64,000 bases of DNA. It comes from Archangium sp. (GTDB taxonomy: Bacteria > Myxococcota > Myxococcia > Myxococcales > Myxococcaceae). The stretch is taken from contig JAUYRZ010000096.1 in assembly GCA_030695565.1 (NCBI GenBank), forward strand, positions 1 through 64,000, read 5' to 3'. Both the position numbers and the translations under genes were made by a program. Position 1 is the stretch's first letter; every line of letters begins with the position of its first letter. Shown here piece by piece: positions 61,400-64,000 of this stretch. The notes under the pieces were generated by a model. That model was not told where the DNA came from. It did no database searches and was given only the letters and a program-made list of their open reading frames with translations.

Positions 61400-64000
61400 G
61401 TGGCAACCACTCGTCGCCCCGTTCCCGGCGTCTATGACTCGCCCATCACCACGGAGCTTGCGGAGGCGCTTTCCTCCGTCGAGACACAGCTCAAACAACT
61501 CGAAGATCTCGAGCCTGCTGAAGCACCACGGGTGTTGTCCCAACTCCTGCACAATCGACTGATTCATGCCTTCGGCTCTTTCTCTGCATCGAAGGAGGAC
61601 TCGCTCGCAAAGCAGGTCGGGTTGGCGAATCAGATTCTGAACCTTCTCGCGACAGAGGCGCCTCACAGCGGCGCAGAAGAGAGAGTGGTCACCCCGGGGC
61701 GACGCCTGCTTTCCGTTCTGCTCCCCGCGCAAGGCCTGGGTGCGCCGGTCTCACCCATCCGACCGCACATTCCGCTGGCCACCAGCGACTTGATCGTGAA
61801 CGGGCATCACGACGTTGCGCTGGGGCCCGAGGTCAAGCGAGAGCTCGCTTCTGCAGACCGGGTCGACCTCCTCTGCTCCTTTCTGAAGTGGAGTGGCTTC
61901 CGCCTCATGCAGGACGAATTGGCGCGACTGGTCGAGCGCCGGCCCGGCTCGCTGCGTGTGCTCACCACTGCCTACATGAGCGCAACCGATCGACGCGCAT
62001 TGGACGCGTTGGCCGAACTCGGCGCCCAGGTGCGCGTGTCGTACGACACGACGCGCACCCGACTCCACGCAAAGGCGTGGCTGTTTCATCGTGACTCAGG
62101 TTTCTCGACCGGCTGCATCGGCAGTTCGAACCTCTCCGCAGCAGCCATGCTCGACGGTTTGGAGTGGAACGTTCGACTGTCGCAGCAGGACAACCGCCCC
62201 ATCCTCGAGAAATTTCGCAGCACCTTTGAGCAGTACTGGGCCGATCAGGAATTCCGGCCCTACGACGCGAAGGAGTTCGACGACGCGATTGCAGCCCAGG
62301 CCAACCAGCAAGCGCGCCACCTCTTTGTCTTCGACGTCTTTCCTCGGCCCCATCAGCAGGAGATTCTGGACGAGCTCGCGGCGGAGCGAACCCACGGCCA
62401 CTTTAGAAACCTCGTGGTGGCCGCGACCGGCACGGGCAAGACGATCGTGGCGGCGCTCGACTACAAGCGGCTGCGCGAGTCGTTGCCGGGCCATCGACTG
62501 CTCTTCGTCGCCCATCGCAAGGAAATCCTCGAGCAGTCACTGACTGCCTTCCAGGTCGTGCTCAAGGACGCCGCGTTCGGTGAACTGCTCGTCGGCGAAC
62601 ACCTTCCGGTCCGGGGTGAGCACGTCTTCGCGAGCATTCAATCGCTCTCCGCGCAGAAGGTCGAAGCGCTCGCGCCCGATGCCTACGACGTGGTCATCGT
62701 CGACGAGTTTCACCACGCGGCCGCCGACAGTTACGAGCGTCTCCTTGCGCGCCTCAAACCGCGAGTGCTGTTGGGCCTCACGGCAACGCCAGAGCGCACC
62801 GACGGGAAAGACGTGCTGCATCACTTCGGTGGCCGAATCGCTTCGGAGCTCCGCCTCTGGAAAGCACTCGACCAGGACCTTCTCGCGCCCTTTCATTACT
62901 TCGGGGTGGGTGGGGCTCCCGATCTTCGGAACCTGACCTGGGCAGCGGGCCGCTACGCGCCAGCGCAGCTCTCGAACGTCTACACGGCGAACGACGTCTT
63001 CACGCTTCGCGTGCTGCAGGAAGTGCAACGCCGCGTTCGCGACATTCAGACGATGAGGGGGCTCGGCTTCTGCGTCGACGTCGCGCACGCCAAATTCATG
63101 GCCCGCAAGTTCACCGAAGCCGGCTTGCCTTCTCGGGCGCTGTCCGCCGACACAGGGCGCACGGAGCGAGAAGAAGGGCTGGCCGCGATGCGACGTGGCG
63201 AAGTGCGCGTGCTCTTCAGCGTCGACCTCTTCAATGAAGGTGTCGACTTGCCAGATGTCGATACGGTGCTCTTCCTTCGACCTACTGAGAGCGCGACCGT
63301 CTTCCTCCAGCAACTGGGCCGCGGTCTGCGAAAGAGCCCGAACAAGGAATGCCTGACCGTTCTGGACTTCATCGGGAACGCGCATCGCAAGTTCCGCTTC
63401 GACCTCCGGTACCGCGCAATCGTCGGTGGTACGCGCCGAGGCATTCAGCGTGACGTGGAGGAAGGGTTCCCGTCACTCCCGAGCGGCTGCGTCATCGAGC
63501 TCGATCGTCAGTCCCAGGATGCGGTCCTGGAGAACATTCAGCAGTCGCTGCGCCTAGGAAAGCGCGCGCTCGTCGACGACTTGAAGCAACTGGGGCGCGA
63601 CGTCGATCTGCCCACCTTCCTGGCGGAGACAGGCACTGACCCAGAAGAAGTCTACGCTTCGGGCGCCGAACCCTGGACGTACACGCGAATCCGTCGAGAA
63701 GCGGGCCGTGAGTTGAGCGCACGAGAGGACTCCGATCTTCAGCTCGAGCGCGCCTTCTCGCGGCTTCTCCACATCGACGACTCGAAACGTCTCGACGGTT
63801 TGCGTGCATTGCTGCAGCAAAAGTCGCCTCCGAAGGCGAGCGCAGACGACCTCATGCAGCGATGGCTCTACGTCCTGCTCGGCTATGCACGTGAGCCGTA
63901 CGCTGGAATGGCGACAGCCTGGAAACATCTCTGGTCGCGGCACGCGCTCCGCAACGAACTGCTCCAGCTCTTGAACGTGCTGGCCGATCGGTCACGCTGG
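61400..64000 (+). CDS. PLD-domain DEAD/DEAH helicase, DUF3427 type (3' end beyond window)
   Basis: It starts at the GTG at 61400, with an in-frame stop codon just upstream, and is open to the right edge: 867 codons and no stop. Residues about 150-290 hold a phospholipase-D-type catalytic motif (LHAKAWLF with H223 and K225, then GSSNLS at 241-246). The helicase core follows: Walker A AATGTGKT (K347), DEFH (435-438), LTATPERTDG and LFNEGVDLPDVD with QQLGRGLRKS. The C-terminal part (GFPSLPSGCVIELDRQSQD) resembles the start of DUF3427. It looks like a nuclease-helicase used in repair or restriction. Confidence 0.9.
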   Translation, partial: MATTRRPVPGVYDSPITTELAEALSSVETQLKQLEDLEPAEAPRVLSQLLHNRLIHAFGSFSASKEDSLAKQVGLANQILNLLATEAPHSGAEERVVTPGRRLLSVLLPAQGLGAPVSPIRPHIPLATSDLIVNGHHDVALGPEVKRELASADRVDLLCSFLKWSGFRLMQDELARLVERRPGSLRVLTTAYMSATDRRALDALAELGAQVRVSYDTTRTRLHAKAWLFHRDSGFSTGCIGSSNLSAAAMLDGLEWNVRLSQQDNRPILEKFRSTFEQYWADQEFRPYDAKEFDDAIAAQANQQARHLFVFDVFPRPHQQEILDELAAERTHGHFRNLVVAATGTGKTIVAALDYKRLRESLPGHRLLFVAHRKEILEQSLTAFQVVLKDAAFGELLVGEHLPVRGEHVFASIQSLSAQKVEALAPDAYDVVIVDEFHHAAADSYERLLARLKPRVLLGLTATPERTDGKDVLHHFGGRIASELRLWKALDQDLLAPFHYFGVGGAPDLRNLTWAAGRYAPAQLSNVYTANDVFTLRVLQEVQRRVRDIQTMRGLGFCVDVAHAKFMARKFTEAGLPSRALSADTGRTEREEGLAAMRRGEVRVLFSVDLFNEGVDLPDVDTVLFLRPTESATVFLQQLGRGLRKSPNKECLTVLDFIGNAHRKFRFDLRYRAIVGGTRRGIQRDVEEGFPSLPSGCVIELDRQSQDAVLENIQQSLRLGKRALVDDLKQLGRDVDLPTFLAETGTDPEEVYASGAEPWTYTRIRREAGRELSAREDSDLQLERAFSRLLHIDDSKRLDGLRALLQQKSPPKASADDLMQRWLYVLLGYAREPYAGMATAWKHLWSRHALRNELLQLLNVLADRSRW

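Overview
This is high-GC, densely coded chromosomal DNA, most likely from a myxobacterium (Myxococcota). Four things point there: many secreted lipoproteins with Asp-Gly-Gly-rich linkers, C-terminal tails resembling MYXO-CTERM sorting signals, an FHA-coupled sigma-54 activator together with a Ser/Thr kinase-like protein, and a TIGR02996 repeat-companion protein. No rRNA, tRNA, CRISPR array or complete insertion sequence was found. The taxonomic call is an inference from gene content.

Layout. 1-8.6 kb: the edge of a small ORF of a kind seen beside group II intron reverse transcriptases, a phosphoesterase, a PEGA protein, a secreted subtilisin, an aldo/keto reductase, a lipoprotein, a repeat-bearing papain-like protein, a membrane protein and a PilZ protein. 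8.6-13.7 kb: a minus-strand block of ADP-ribosylglycohydrolase, rlmH, rsfS, a DUF4259-like gene, proA and a lipoprotein. A decayed second copy of the proA 3' end lies between rsfS and the DUF4259-like gene. 13.8-21.5 kb: Uma2 protein, two SAF/CpaB-type secreted proteins (one fused to VIT, VWA and TPR regions), a TPR protein, a TetR regulator, a SAF fragment, a desaturase and gene remnants. 21.5-29.5 kb: an RCC1-type lipoprotein, a beta-propeller protein with its TIGR02996 neighbour, and a patch of chimeric and broken genes. 29.5-35 kb: exported proteins (beta-propeller esterase-like, Fn3-histidine phosphatase, an unknown, YfbK-type VWA). 35-41.7 kb: ileS, nrdB and nrdA, with a cobalamin riboswitch upstream of nrdA. 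41.8-47.7 kb: a large sorting-tail protein, two small twin-CxxxC secreted proteins, an acyl-CoA-binding protein, an FHA sigma-54 activator and an EamA transporter. 47.9-59 kb: a Cys-rich/TSP3 protein, a RimK-like ligase, a pseudokinase, a metalloprotease-like lipoprotein, a dienelactone hydrolase and several secreted proteins. 59-64 kb: a MazF/PemK-like toxin, a ketoacyl-ACP synthase III and a PLD-helicase that runs off the right edge.

How the genes work together. The clearest regulatory unit is riboswitch-nrdA-nrdB: B12 should repress the oxygen-dependent class I ribonucleotide reductase. proA, rsfS and rlmH look like the remains of a conserved housekeeping block that has been interrupted. 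Much of the rest is cell-surface or secreted machinery. A short REP-like palindrome (GGGAGAGGGTCGGGGTGAGGG and variants) recurs at about ten places between genes. I saw no complete new multi-gene system. The best leads are the papain-like repeat protein, the B12-controlled nrdAB, the proA-flanked cassette, the SAF-VIT-VWA fusion, the twin-CxxxC pair, the kinase-dead receptor and the helicase at the right edge.
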